Positions 17,465 to 27,177 of a stretch of 64,000 nt of DNA are shown here, one piece after another; within the stretch, counting starts at the first letter, position 1, and each line of letters opens with the position of its first letter. Location: assembly GCA_030429735.1 (NCBI GenBank), contig JAUIET010000001.1, forward strand, positions 62,001-126,000, in the 5' to 3' direction. Both the position numbers and the translations under genes were made by a program. Below the pieces are notes generated by a model, which was not told the DNA's origin, searched no databases, and saw only the letters and a list, made by a program, of their open reading frames with translations. Source of the stretch: Gammaproteobacteria bacterium (GTDB taxonomy: Bacteria > Pseudomonadota > Gammaproteobacteria > Pseudomonadales > JAUIET01).

Positions 17465-19162
17465 TTATATGCGGAACAGCTTATCGTCTTGTGAAAGTGA
17501 AACAATTGTGTATCGACCAATATCGATATCCGTCGGGAGTTTATCTCTCAGCACCGACATCACGTATTGACAATCGACCTCCGAAACGACCTCTGTCATG
17601 AGACTGGAAATCTGATTGTCATGTACGTTTTCTATCTGGTCTTGGAGAATAAAGTGAAGGCAATCTATGCTCGCCTGATCCGCATATTGTATATACGCCA
17701 AATCAAAAGCCGCCATTTGACCTTTCTTTTTTCCTGTTCCTAGATTCCCGCTAATACTGCTTATGTTAAGCTGGTAGCCTCTTTCCGTCTTATCTGGAGA
17801 TAGAACGAACTGCTCGCCATAAAGCCTTGAGGAGATATTTGAAAAATACTTGTTAAACTCGGAAATGCGCTCCTGCAATGTTTCATCAAGCGATGATATA
17901 CCCTTGTCAATCTCTTCGATTTCCTTCTCTATAGAGTCAGTCGTTTCCAGAGTGCTCTCCCATAAGCGTTTTTGTTCGAGCAAACTACCCTGCCTTGCTG
18001 AAAGCTGGGACAACTCGTCAAGAATGGACTGGAAACTTTCTTTTGCGCCCGTAGCTTGGAGAACTGAAGCAAGCCGCTCCTCTTCATCAAGAAGCGCGCC
18101 AATAGATGATTGTAGTTCGTTTATTGTCGAATCAAGCTGAGGCAATTCATTTGATATGAATCGTTTCTTTTCTTGAACCATCGCGTTGTGAAAAAACAAC
18201 GTATCTTCAAAAGTCTTTTGAAGCTTTGGAATTAATGCTTTCGCCTCATCATAAAGCGCGCGTATCTTTTCTACGTCAATATTCGATACTTCCAAGGCTA
18301 GTTCATCGATGCTTTCCCTAATAAGTTCCCTTCTCAATTCCAGTCTAGCAAGCCTGGTTGACAGTTTATTGAGGTCTGCCTTGACCTGGTTGAAGTTGGC
18401 TATATCAACCTCATAATTCTCGTTGACAACGAACGTTTCCTTACGTCGATTCACATCCTGAATCAATCGATTTACGACAATTAGAGACTGGTTGACTGAA
18501 GACAGGGTTCCTTCGGCCTTTAGCCGCTTCTGCAATGTGTCCTCAATCTTGCGTCTAGTAACAAGCTTCTGCTTTCTTTCGGAAACATCCAGATCAATCC
18601 CGAACCAGAATAAATAAAGCGCTTCGTATTCCTGATCGGTAGTAGTGGCATGGAGAACCTTCACCGTGTTCTGCAAACGGTTCTTCTCATCTCGGATATT
18701 TTTTGAAATTATCTGCCTGAAAGTGGGTTTGTCTGTCTTTGAGTGAAAAATGAGCTGTTTCAGCATTCGGGTAAATTCTTTGTCCTTATACTTCTCCCCG
18801 TCAATCTCCTGAATCTTACTGCCGTACGTCAAAAAATTTCTACGTATCGCGATTTCAGGGCTTTCTTCGTCATCCAGGTCTTTCTTCAAAATCAACGTAA
18901 TGATGATATTGTTTTTCTTTAGAAAGTCTTCTATTTCAGTATTTGTCTTGCTTTTAAACTCCGGGTCCTGGTAAATGTTTTTACCGTTACCACCAAAGCA
19001 ATAATCTACTAATCTAAGGACAGTCGATTTTCCTACGTTATTGCCGGACTCCTTCTTATCCTCTGTCTTTGTTTCGTCGACAATCAAATTAATACCCTTA
19101 TGAAAAGGAATATCTCGAATTATTGTCTCGTCTTTTTGTATGAGTAGCTTTTTTAAAAACAT
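17465..19162 (-). CDS. DUF2326 SMC-like ATPase of an ABC-three-component system
   Basis: Rad50/SMC-like ATPase, 565 aa. The N-terminal half-nucleotide-binding domain has Walker A SGNNVGKSTVLRLVDYCFGG (about residues 39-58). A long coiled coil rich in E, K, L and Q spans about 200-430, and the C-terminal half contains KKKGQMAAFDLAYIQYAD and HFILQDQIENVHDNQISSL, the position of Walker B and the DUF2326 core. It overlaps the middle-component gene by 10 bp and follows the HNH gene. ABC-3C systems are predicted anti-mobile-element systems in which the ATPase senses nucleic acid and activates the effector. The operon is clearly AT-richer than the flanking genes, a sign of separate transfer. Confidence 0.85.
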   Translation of the reverse strand: MFLKKLLIQKDETIIRDIPFHKGINLIVDETKTEDKKESGNNVGKSTVLRLVDYCFGGNGKNIYQDPEFKSKTNTEIEDFLKKNNIIITLILKKDLDDEESPEIAIRRNFLTYGSKIQEIDGEKYKDKEFTRMLKQLIFHSKTDKPTFRQIISKNIRDEKNRLQNTVKVLHATTTDQEYEALYLFWFGIDLDVSERKQKLVTRRKIEDTLQKRLKAEGTLSSVNQSLIVVNRLIQDVNRRKETFVVNENYEVDIANFNQVKADLNKLSTRLARLELRRELIRESIDELALEVSNIDVEKIRALYDEAKALIPKLQKTFEDTLFFHNAMVQEKKRFISNELPQLDSTINELQSSIGALLDEEERLASVLQATGAKESFQSILDELSQLSARQGSLLEQKRLWESTLETTDSIEKEIEEIDKGISSLDETLQERISEFNKYFSNISSRLYGEQFVLSPDKTERGYQLNISSISGNLGTGKKKGQMAAFDLAYIQYADQASIDCLHFILQDQIENVHDNQISSLMTEVVSEVDCQYVMSVLRDKLPTDIDIGRYTIVSLSQDDKLFRI

Positions 19163-19383
19163 TTGCTAACTACCCCTTCTTCAAGTTTAATCGCGCCCAG
19201 GAGAAACAACCAATCCAAGGTCAGAAAAAATATCTCGGAAGTAATATTTTCCTCTTTTCGCAGTCCTTCATAGATCGACAGGTAATCAACAGATTGTCCG
19301 GGATTAACCATTAATTTTTCTATGATTAGCGACCCTATGTAGTAGATTTTTCTGTCAGGTCTTACGTCCTTATTCAAAATCAC
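19153..19383 (-). CDS. ABC-3C middle component-like small protein
   Basis: A 76-aa protein with a winged-helix-like pattern: SLIIEKLMVNPGQSVDYLSIYEGL, then FFLTLDWLFLLGAIKLEEGVV. Small proteins of this shape between an effector and a DUF2326 ATPase are the middle components of ABC-three-component systems, thought to bridge the two. Its start overlaps the HNH stop by 4 bp (ATGA), and its stop overlaps the ATPase start by 10 bp, so the three are translated as a unit. Confidence 0.75.
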   Translation of the reverse strand: MILNKDVRPDRKIYYIGSLIIEKLMVNPGQSVDYLSIYEGLRKEENITSEIFFLTLDWLFLLGAIKLEEGVVSKCF

Positions 19384-20195
19384 TGTACTAACGGCTCCTC
19401 TAGTATCTTGCAGCGCATGAACGCATCAACCATGACAACGGAAATACCGAAAGAAATGTCTTCGTCGCAGTTGCCAGCAGCAAGGCCGTCGGTGTTGATC
19501 AAAATATCCTCAATATCTTCGATAATATTGTCGGCGTTGTCCTTGATTGACTCAATTTCATTATCCGAACTACTGATATAGTTGCCCTTTACTTTTAAGT
19601 AGATTCGGCGAATATTTCTAAGGAGCTTGTCTTTCTTGAATGATCCGTAAGACTCCAGCTCGTCATATAACGAAGAAAGCTGGTTATAGTAAACCTTGTA
19701 TTCATCAATGAGAGGCCTATTTCTAACGACTGCGTTGTATTTAATCTTCTTGTCGATTTGATATGGTGAGGTGCTTTCCTCCTCCTCATTACCGCCCTCA
19801 AAATTTCCATCAGCAATGGCGTCGATTGCCAATTTGAGAAGGGACTTTCTGGCCTGTAATCGTTGGGTTATCTTACTGTGGTGATTCGCCTTCCATTCCT
19901 GTAAAAGATCGACCGGATACAGCGCTTCGTTTTCTATGTTGTCAATTATCGTATGGCACTCGTCACAAAGAAGAATCAGGTTGTTAAAATGGCGGCGCTC
20001 ATCATCTGACATCTGTGGATTGTAACGAGGCCCATCAGAACTGGCCGCCTCAATGTGACATATCTTGCTAATAATGCTCACACCGTCTTTGGCAACAAGC
20101 GCCTTCTCGCAGTCTGGACCAGAACATTCGTTACCCGACAACGTATCTAATCTACGAACCGTAGAAGGCTTATATTGTCTTGCTTTGTTCGTCAT
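19380..20195 (-). CDS. HNH endonuclease effector of the ABC-3C system
   Basis: Probable nuclease effector, 271 aa. The N-terminal HNH fold (about residues 24-90) has CSGPDC, the catalytic ICHIEAA histidine, RRHFNNLILLCDECHTIID with the conserved asparagine and metal-binding cysteines/histidine. The remaining 180 residues are acidic and helical (KDKLLRNIRRIYLKVKGNY, EIESIKDNADNIIEDIEDIL), matching a C-terminal domain that would dock on the ABC-3C partners. First gene of the operon; the upstream ribosome binding site is weak. The 120 bp separating it from hsdR contain no gene. Confidence 0.83.
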   Translation of the reverse strand: MTNKARQYKPSTVRRLDTLSGNECSGPDCEKALVAKDGVSIISKICHIEAASSDGPRYNPQMSDDERRHFNNLILLCDECHTIIDNIENEALYPVDLLQEWKANHHSKITQRLQARKSLLKLAIDAIADGNFEGGNEEEESTSPYQIDKKIKYNAVVRNRPLIDEYKVYYNQLSSLYDELESYGSFKKDKLLRNIRRIYLKVKGNYISSSDNEIESIKDNADNIIEDIEDILINTDGLAAGNCDEDISFGISVVMVDAFMRCKILEEPLVQ

Positions 20196-20315
20196 CGATC
20201 GTACCGCTCAATCTCTATTCTCTTCATTGGGCGCAATGGACTGAAAGTGCTCATGCCAAATCCTCCAAAAACTCGAACCTCCAACACCGGTCCCACACTC
20301 GCCCCCTACTCCCAC

Positions 20316-23297
20316 TCAGTAGTACTGCCGGATATATCCGAACGCCTTGTCGAACAGATCCTGGTCCTTTACCTGGTACTTCACGTAAATCACTTTGCGC
20401 AGGGCCTTCTGGACCCCGCGTTCTCCGGCCTTGGTGTTTTGCCAGCCGGGAAACCGGACCAGGCGCACGATCTCGTCGATATCGGTCACGATCCGCTCGA
20501 CCACCATCGGCGTCTTGCCGTTCTTCACCTCAGCGAACAACTCGGTCAGGGCCGCTTTGGCCTTGGCCTCTTCATCGACCGGGTCCACCTGCTTCTCGGC
20601 CTGGACGACCTCCTTGGCCAGGGTCAGCAGCTCCTTGAGGAAGTCGAGGCTGTGGAGCAGCCCCTGTTCGTGCCGCTCCTTGAGCTTTTCGAGGCGTTCG
20701 CCCAGGGCGACGAACTTCGGATTGTCCTTGTGCTTGCGCAGGCGGGCGATGAGTTTGATCTCGATTTCCTTGGATTTCTTGTCCGGGTCCTTGGCATCGA
20801 GCAACCCTTCGAGGACCTCGGCGTCCATCACCAGGGTGTCCAGGTCGTCGCGCACCGTCTCCAGATGCACGTTCTCATGGACCAGCCCGATGGTCTTGGC
20901 CCCCAGGGCGTGCCAGAGCAGCTTGCCGTTGCCGCTCGGCGGCTTCACCGATTCATAGACCTGGGTCAGCCACTTGTAGTCCTTTTCATAGGGGCCGAGA
21001 CAGGGATCGGGCGACAGCGCCTCCCACAGTCGGGAGAGCACCGAGTATTCCGCCGCGAACTTGTCCCGGATCTCGTTGTCCGGCAGGCAATCCTGCGCCG
21101 CGATCAACCCCTCGTAACCGCCAACGGTGCGGTCCACCCCGGGGAAGAACGCCAGGCATCTTGCCACCACGCCGGGCAGCTCTTTCTTGAGGTCATCCAG
21201 ATTGGTAATGACCTTCTGCACCGCCTTTTCATCGAAATCGAGGGCCGTGGCCACGTCATCGAAAATGCCCAGGTAATCCACGATCAGGCCGTGGGTCTTG
21301 CCGGGATAAACACGGTTGGTGCGGCAGATGGCCTGCAGCAGGTTGTGATCCTTCATCGGCTTGTCGAGGTACATCACCTGCAAAATGGGGGCATCGAAGC
21401 CGGTCAGCAGCTTGGAAGTGACGATCAGGAACTTGAGCGGGTCGTTCGAATCGCGGAACCGGTCGAGGAGCTTTTCCTCCTCGTCCTTGGCCAATTTCCA
21501 TTCCGCGTACTCGTCGGACTTTCCGCCCTGGGTATGCATGACGATGGCGCTGGCCTCCGGGCCGACCAGTTCGTCCATGGCCTTCTTGTAGAGAACGCAG
21601 CATTCCCGGTCGAAGGTCACGACCTGGGCCTTGAAGCCGTTCGGCTCCACCTTCTCCTGGAAGTGCTTGACGATGTGCTGGCAAATGGCGCTCACACGGG
21701 CCGGGGCCTTGATCAGCACCGCCATCTTGGCGGCCCGCTTGGCCAGGTCGTCACGGTCCAGCTCGCTCAGCTCATCGGTCATCTGTGAGTAGGCTTCGTC
21801 GATGGCGTCCTTGTTGATCTGCAGCTTCACGTCCACCGCCTCGAAATGCAGCGGCAGCGTGGCCTTGTCCCGGATTGAGTCCTGGAACGAGTAACGGCTC
21901 ATATAGCCCTGCTCATCCTCGTCCGCGCCGAAGGCCCAGAAGGTGTTGCGGTCTCGCTTGTTGATCGGCGTGCCGGTCAGGCCAAAGAGAAAGGCATTGG
22001 GCAACGCGTCACGCATCTTGCGGCCCAAGTCGCCTTCCTGAGTGCGGTGCGCCTCGTCCACCATCACGATGATGTTCGAACGCTCGTTCAGGCGGCCGTC
22101 CGCCTCGCCGAACTTGTGAATGGTGGTGATGATAATCTTGCGGGTATCGGCCGCCAGCAGGCTTTGCAGCTCCTGTCGGGTGGCGGCTCCGATCATGTTC
22201 GGAATATCGGCGGCATTGAAGGTGGCGGTGATCTGGGTATCCAGATCGATGCGGTCCACCACGATCATCACCGTGGGGTTGCCGAGCTTGCGGTGCATCC
22301 GCAGCTTCTGCGCTGCGAACACCATCAGCAGCGACTTGCCCGAGCCCTGGAAGTGCCAGATCAGGCCCTTCTTGGGATAGCCCTTGACCACGCGGGCGAC
22401 CATCAGGTTCGCGCCTTCATACTGCTGATAGCGGCAGATGATCTTGATGCGCCGGTGCTTCTTGTCGGTGGCGAACAGGGTGAAATTCTGCAGGATGTCA
22501 ACCACCACATGGGGGCGCAGCATGGAGCGGATGGAGCGCTGCACGTCCGCAAGCGTCCCCTCGGCCTTGTTATCGCCCTCGTGCCACGGCCCCCATATAT
22601 CGATGGGCATGCGCACCGAGCCGTAGCGATAGCACTTGCCCTCGGTGGCAAAGGAGAGGACGTTGGGCACGAACATCTGCGGCACGCTCTGTTCATAGCC
22701 GTTGTGGATGTCGCTGGCCCCGTCCACCCAGGTCACCGCCGGGCGCACCGGCGTCTTGGCCTCGCCAACCACCAGCGGGATGCCGTTGACCAGCATGATG
22801 ATGTCGAAGCGGCGGCCGCCTTCCTTGACCGGATAGACCCACTGGTTGGTGACCACGTAATCGTTGTTGCTGAGATTCTCGAAATCAATCAGGCGCACCG
22901 GCGTGTGTTCGCCGCGCTCGCCGAAGGGCATGGATTTCTCGCCCCGCAGCCATTCGGCGAACAGCTCGTTGGCCCGCACCAGACCTTCGCTCTGCACCGA
23001 CAGCGGAATGGTCCGCAGACGATAGAGCACCTCGTCGGCGCGGTCGGGCTGGGCCTTGATTTCCCGATTCAGCCGGATGAGGGCGTCCCGCACCATCGAA
23101 TCCACCAGCACGTCGGAGTGTTGGCGGGGCAGCTTCTCGGCGGCCACGAAGCGCCATTTAAGGCTTGAAATCTGAAGGGTGAGGTGTGAATCGAGATAAT
23201 CAGCTTGGGGTTCTGCAACGCACCATTGATTGTCCCGATCAGACAGTGTGTCCAGCACGAGTTGTTCAACCGAATTTTCCTCATTGAAGTAGGTCAT
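20316..23297 (-). CDS. hsdR: Type I restriction enzyme R subunit
   Basis: Motor and nuclease subunit of a type I restriction system, 993 aa. It begins MTYFNEENSVEQLVLDTL; the nuclease domain has RFDIIMLVNGIPLVVGEAKTP (the D and E-x-K of the PD-(D/E)xK fold, near residue 180). SF2 motor motifs follow: FQGSGKSLLM (Walker A, about 318), MVDEAHRTQ (Walker B), FGLTGTPI (motif III), TGFDAPI and QAICRTNRVYPGKTHG (motif VI). The C-terminal region is charged and coiled. Its start overlaps the helicase stop by 4 bp. An N-terminal stub of a different hsdR lies upstream of the helicase, suggesting module exchange. Confidence 0.93.
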   Translation of the reverse strand: MTYFNEENSVEQLVLDTLSDRDNQWCVAEPQADYLDSHLTLQISSLKWRFVAAEKLPRQHSDVLVDSMVRDALIRLNREIKAQPDRADEVLYRLRTIPLSVQSEGLVRANELFAEWLRGEKSMPFGERGEHTPVRLIDFENLSNNDYVVTNQWVYPVKEGGRRFDIIMLVNGIPLVVGEAKTPVRPAVTWVDGASDIHNGYEQSVPQMFVPNVLSFATEGKCYRYGSVRMPIDIWGPWHEGDNKAEGTLADVQRSIRSMLRPHVVVDILQNFTLFATDKKHRRIKIICRYQQYEGANLMVARVVKGYPKKGLIWHFQGSGKSLLMVFAAQKLRMHRKLGNPTVMIVVDRIDLDTQITATFNAADIPNMIGAATRQELQSLLAADTRKIIITTIHKFGEADGRLNERSNIIVMVDEAHRTQEGDLGRKMRDALPNAFLFGLTGTPINKRDRNTFWAFGADEDEQGYMSRYSFQDSIRDKATLPLHFEAVDVKLQINKDAIDEAYSQMTDELSELDRDDLAKRAAKMAVLIKAPARVSAICQHIVKHFQEKVEPNGFKAQVVTFDRECCVLYKKAMDELVGPEASAIVMHTQGGKSDEYAEWKLAKDEEEKLLDRFRDSNDPLKFLIVTSKLLTGFDAPILQVMYLDKPMKDHNLLQAICRTNRVYPGKTHGLIVDYLGIFDDVATALDFDEKAVQKVITNLDDLKKELPGVVARCLAFFPGVDRTVGGYEGLIAAQDCLPDNEIRDKFAAEYSVLSRLWEALSPDPCLGPYEKDYKWLTQVYESVKPPSGNGKLLWHALGAKTIGLVHENVHLETVRDDLDTLVMDAEVLEGLLDAKDPDKKSKEIEIKLIARLRKHKDNPKFVALGERLEKLKERHEQGLLHSLDFLKELLTLAKEVVQAEKQVDPVDEEAKAKAALTELFAEVKNGKTPMVVERIVTDIDEIVRLVRFPGWQNTKAGERGVQKALRKVIYVKYQVKDQDLFDKAFGYIRQYY

Positions 23298-25879
23298 TTC
23301 TGTCCGCCTCCTGCCAATGAGGAAAGTTTTATGCTCGTCAAACGTGCCAGAATGTCATCGCTGCCCAGTTTCGTTTCGGCCAGCTTGCGTGCAGCAAGCT
23401 CCCTCCATTCAATAACTCCAGGCGACCGGAAAGAGTCCCATAGCGCTCGCATTGTTGCCATGCACTCTTCTGAAAACTTCTTGAAGTCTTCAACGCTGAT
23501 GTAAAAGACATCTCCCGTATGAGGCTCGGCAGCAAAATGCAATTTGTCCGACGTCGAGCAGAACACGACCGAGAAACTTACTCCTGGGTGTTCTGCTGCG
23601 AGGGTGTCCGGATGGGCCTTGGCCTGAAGTGTTTTCTCTTTTGAGACGACAGGGTTCTCTCCGGTTGCCGTGTAATCCTCAAAAACAACGCCATGTCGCC
23701 CAAAGATCCACCACGGGTCCGGGTCGCCAGATCGCTCAGTGTTCCCCGATTCAAAGCCCAGCAGGCGACCGAGCTTGACCTGCGCTTCTTCAAACGACTT
23801 TGCCTCCGTGCTTGAAAGCCCTTCCCGGATGCTCTGGAAATATTTTTCGATTTTTACGCTGCCGGACTTTCCAAACCGTTCGAGGACTCCTTCTATACGC
23901 TCGATGCGCTCTCCATAAATGACATCGACAGGTGCCTCCTGTGTCTGGCTGGAAAGCAACTTTTGAATCTGTTTGACCCACGGCAACGTACTGGCGCATG
24001 AAAAGGCCGCTGAAAAATGTTCCTGAGCTACCGGTGCTTGCTCCGCCTGGTAGGCTGCCGAGCCAGCAAGGTAGTTCCAAAGAGCAGAATATCCCTTCAG
24101 ATCATGACCACCGGCAAGGCTGGCCAACACGTCTTTTGCTGAAGAGAGAGCGCCGTCAAAATCGCCGGACCAAAGGGCGTCGTGAAATTTCACTTCATGC
24201 ACGACAGAGTTCCCGAGCGGACTTGCCGATGGTATGGGCGATTGAGTCAGTTCGTCTCTTGTTTCCAATATATGGTTATCAGCCGATTTCCACTCTGGCC
24301 CGTGGGCAACGAATATGTCGATGTTATCCCCCAGTTCAGAGGGATTATCGACTTTTGATTGTTCGACACCGAAATTGACTTCGGCCTGAAGTTCCGGATG
24401 CAGTGCTTCTCTCTTTTCCGGCATGTGGAAATACTGATGCACCTTGTCGCCGATGATAACCACCAGCGCGAAGTCGGTTGATGAACGTGTGCATCTTCCT
24501 ACCGCCTGAGTGATCCTGGTGCGGATGCGAACCTGGAAGAGGACAGAGGCCCCAAAGCGGCTGATGATGAAGCGCTCCTGCAGATTTGTGGATTCCGGAA
24601 GACCATAGATGATCAGGTATCTGCATTCGTCTCCGATCAGATCGATTCCGTCATACCTGTTCGCCAGAACCGCAATGGCGGAACCGGCCTGAGTGAATGA
24701 TTTCTTCGACGCCTCCAATTGTGCGGCGTCGAAGAGGGTATGACCCTGCGTCGCCGGAAGTTCGCCAATGGCTTCTCTGACTTTGGCAGCATCGCGGTTA
24801 CTTGGGGTGAGGACGAGTGCTCTGTCAAATTTCGTAGTCCAGGAAATCGCGAGACTCAATGAAGACGCTTCATCCCAATTCCGCATAGGAAACACGAAAA
24901 AGCGTCGACCGATTCCCTGCTTGTCCCAGCCCTCTGGAGCAGGTATACGCTCGATCTTTTTCCGCCCGAAAATTCTTTCGAGATCCCCACCTTCTCCGAG
25001 AGTCGCGGACATATAAATGCGCTGCCGTGCATTCTGAAACGGCGCAAAGCTCTTGGTGGGCGCGATAAGAGGACGAATGAGAATGGAATTGCTGGTGTAA
25101 TAGAGATGACAGGCGTGGAGGTGATCTCTGATCATGCGCCATCGATAACCGTATTCCTCTGGGCTCTCATCGTCTCTGGAGGCGTTGTCAATCGCTGCCG
25201 TCAGAGCAGTCCTGCACTTGAGTAAATATGGCGTCGGAATCTTGTTCACGAAGGACGTATCAAGCGATCCCTCACTACCCTGGTCGTAACGGAGCTGGTC
25301 ATTTTCCGTGGTGTACGGCGCGATGATCTGCCAGATTGCATCGAAGGTGGATTCATCCTGATAGCGCCGGACCTCCAACGACCAGAAACTCGACACATAA
25401 TTCTCGGCGGCGTGGGCATCATCAAAAATGAGGGTATGAACGTCGCTGAAAAACGGATTTGTGTTGAACAGAGCGCTATAGGTGGCAACGCCTATTGATT
25501 CGCAATTATTGAAAGCGGTCTTATCGGCCTCCGGGTACTGGTGCTTGGACCCCGAGAAATCAAGGGCGTTGATTCCGTATTTTTCTTTGCCCTGTTCAAC
25601 GACCTGGTGGACAAGCTGTTTGGTAGGACAGAGTAGTACACATCTCTCCCGTTTTGTTCTTCTGCGCCACTCAGCTATCAGAAGGCCAACCAGGGTCTTG
25701 CCACTGCCGGTGGGCAACTCAAGTGCGATATCACGATTGTCCACATGGTCCATGTAGTTGCGGAGCATGTCGGCCTGCTGCGCAAGAAGGCCTTCTACGG
25801 TACGGTCCCGCAGGTCACGGAACAACGATTCAGGATCTTTGATGGATACCGAAGACTTCTGAGGGATTTTAAAGGCCAT
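23294..25879 (-). CDS. SF2 helicase (Rad3/XPD-like) inside the type I R-M operon
   Basis: An 861-aa helicase with LELPTGSGKTLVGLLIAEW (Walker A, about residue 55), LCPTKQLVHQV (Ia), TLIFDDAHAAENYV (DDAH in place of DEAH), IYMSATLGEGGDLERIFG (III) and RTRITQAVGRCTRSSTDFALV (VI). The late SATLGEGGDL and QAVGRCTR motifs resemble Rad3/DinG-type helicases, but no four-cysteine iron-sulfur cluster is evident. The last ~350 residues have no recognised domain. The start at 25879 (MAFKIPQ) has aaggagg at good spacing. It sits between hsdS and hsdR and overlaps hsdR by 4 bp, so it is made with the R-M subunits. Its role in restriction is unknown. Confidence 0.82.
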   Translation of the reverse strand: MAFKIPQKSSVSIKDPESLFRDLRDRTVEGLLAQQADMLRNYMDHVDNRDIALELPTGSGKTLVGLLIAEWRRRTKRERCVLLCPTKQLVHQVVEQGKEKYGINALDFSGSKHQYPEADKTAFNNCESIGVATYSALFNTNPFFSDVHTLIFDDAHAAENYVSSFWSLEVRRYQDESTFDAIWQIIAPYTTENDQLRYDQGSEGSLDTSFVNKIPTPYLLKCRTALTAAIDNASRDDESPEEYGYRWRMIRDHLHACHLYYTSNSILIRPLIAPTKSFAPFQNARQRIYMSATLGEGGDLERIFGRKKIERIPAPEGWDKQGIGRRFFVFPMRNWDEASSLSLAISWTTKFDRALVLTPSNRDAAKVREAIGELPATQGHTLFDAAQLEASKKSFTQAGSAIAVLANRYDGIDLIGDECRYLIIYGLPESTNLQERFIISRFGASVLFQVRIRTRITQAVGRCTRSSTDFALVVIIGDKVHQYFHMPEKREALHPELQAEVNFGVEQSKVDNPSELGDNIDIFVAHGPEWKSADNHILETRDELTQSPIPSASPLGNSVVHEVKFHDALWSGDFDGALSSAKDVLASLAGGHDLKGYSALWNYLAGSAAYQAEQAPVAQEHFSAAFSCASTLPWVKQIQKLLSSQTQEAPVDVIYGERIERIEGVLERFGKSGSVKIEKYFQSIREGLSSTEAKSFEEAQVKLGRLLGFESGNTERSGDPDPWWIFGRHGVVFEDYTATGENPVVSKEKTLQAKAHPDTLAAEHPGVSFSVVFCSTSDKLHFAAEPHTGDVFYISVEDFKKFSEECMATMRALWDSFRSPGVIEWRELAARKLAETKLGSDDILARLTSIKLSSLAGGGQK

Positions 25880-26012
25880 GGAGCAACCCTCCTTGGTTTC
25901 TATTGCATGCGCCGCCGTAACTGGCGAGCTCTTCGGCAACCATGTTCGAAGTCACGCCGCCACAGAGCGTGTCGAGAACCATCTGTTCGACCGTGTTTTC
26001 TTCGTTAAACAT
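25869..26012 (-). pseudogene. N-terminal stub of a second hsdR
   Basis: A 47-codon ORF begins MFNEENTVEQMVLDTL, the start of type I HsdR proteins and close to the intact hsdR here (TYFNEENSVEQLVLDTL). It continues CGGVTSNMVAEELASYGG, again HsdR-like, then turns into sequence that carries the helicase ribosome binding site, and stops just inside the helicase gene in another frame. It overlaps the hsdS stop by 8 bp, exactly where an hsdR would start. This appears to be what remains after the helicase-hsdR module replaced an older hsdR. Confidence 0.75.
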
Positions 26013-27177
26013 GAGCGGCTCCTATCGTTTCATTGCTGAATAGCGAAAGCATTATTTGGGTCTTAGAAACGTGATTTGCTATCGCCTCACGATGCCTCTT
26101 CTGTTCATTGGATTCCGACACAATCCTTTTCTGGGTAGCAGGGTCTGGGACAGGGAATCTGAATTCAGCAAGGGTCTTCCTATTGATCTTTTTCATGCTG
26201 CTACTGGTGCCTGATGCCGTCTTCATCATGTGACGTCTACCCCGATTGGATAGAAGCACCAGTTCAAGATAATCAGGAAGCGCTTTTTGCGTATTTACTG
26301 GCAAACGCATCATGGTGTCAGGGAAAGAAACATCTGTGCGATCTTCGTCAAAAATCCCTGCAAACCCAACCAATTCGACCGTATTCGAGCGTGAAATGAG
26401 CAAATCACCTTTGGACAGGGTGGCTCCAATCATTTTGTTGGTTTTCGCGACCGGCTTAAGATTTCCTCGGACATACCCGTTGGAGGAAAGAGCAGCTAAG
26501 GACAATACCCAGTGACCAGTTTCATCGGATGATGATGGGGCAGAGCAACCACTCTCCGGGCTGCCGGAAAGAACATCTGGTAGCGACAATTCAGAACAAT
26601 TCAGAGTGTTGAGAATGTGCTCAAGACGAATTTGAGAAGCGATATTAATTTGGTTAAGGGCTTCTTGATAAGCCGATACCGCCTCATCCGCCGCCCAAAG
26701 GATCTCGGCAATACGCTTCTGTTCATCAAGGGTCGGCAGCGGGAATTCCTGCACTTTCAGCGTCTTCCAGTTGATAGTCGGCGAAAGTGAACCCACCGAT
26801 ATTTCGATGGCCCGCTCCATGAACATGTCGGATTGCAGGAAGAACGGCAAAAACTCCGGCAGAATCATCTTGGGCTTTGCACGGACGACCATGGCATGGG
26901 CCGAGCAGATGCCATCGAACTCCGCCACGGCGAGTTTGCGTTGATACGCACGGCGGCGGCCGAAAATCACATCGCCCTTTTTGAAAGCCAGCTTTTGCCC
27001 GGTGACATCGGTCGGGTGACCCCACTGGCGCAGATGAATCGTACTGGGATCGAGGTGTTCCAGCCCGACATAGACATCTGTCTTGGCATCAGCCGGGTCC
27101 ACCCGCACAGCAACGTTTTGGGCGATGTCGCCGAACTTGACCATCTTCCAGCCGGGCTTCAGGGATTGCGCACTCAT
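26005..27177 (-). CDS. hsdS: Type I restriction enzyme specificity subunit
   Basis: DNA-recognition subunit, 390 aa. TRD1 (about residues 1-140) ends at SLSPTINWKTLKVQEFPLPTLDEQKRIAEIL, followed by the first conserved helix (WAADEAVSAYQEALNQINIAS). TRD2 (about 190-340) ends at MKKINRKTLAEFRFPVPDPATQKRIV and the second helix. Two half-sites therefore give a bipartite target that cannot be predicted from sequence. It overlaps hsdM by 4 bp. Confidence 0.92.
   Translation of the reverse strand: MSAQSLKPGWKMVKFGDIAQNVAVRVDPADAKTDVYVGLEHLDPSTIHLRQWGHPTDVTGQKLAFKKGDVIFGRRRAYQRKLAVAEFDGICSAHAMVVRAKPKMILPEFLPFFLQSDMFMERAIEISVGSLSPTINWKTLKVQEFPLPTLDEQKRIAEILWAADEAVSAYQEALNQINIASQIRLEHILNTLNCSELSLPDVLSGSPESGCSAPSSSDETGHWVLSLAALSSNGYVRGNLKPVAKTNKMIGATLSKGDLLISRSNTVELVGFAGIFDEDRTDVSFPDTMMRLPVNTQKALPDYLELVLLSNRGRRHMMKTASGTSSSMKKINRKTLAEFRFPVPDPATQKRIVSESNEQKRHREAIANHVSKTQIMLSLFSNETIGAAHV

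Noticed and set aside
20175-21788. 537-aa plus-strand ORF opposite hsdR
   Set aside because: It is rich in Q, H, V and L runs as expected from the antisense of a GC-rich gene, has no domain and is fully inside hsdR, whose motifs are intact.
22047-23168. 373-aa plus-strand ORF opposite the hsdR N-terminus
   Set aside because: Same antisense composition (HHDD, LGLANH repeats), no ribosome binding site, overlaps catalytic hsdR sequence.
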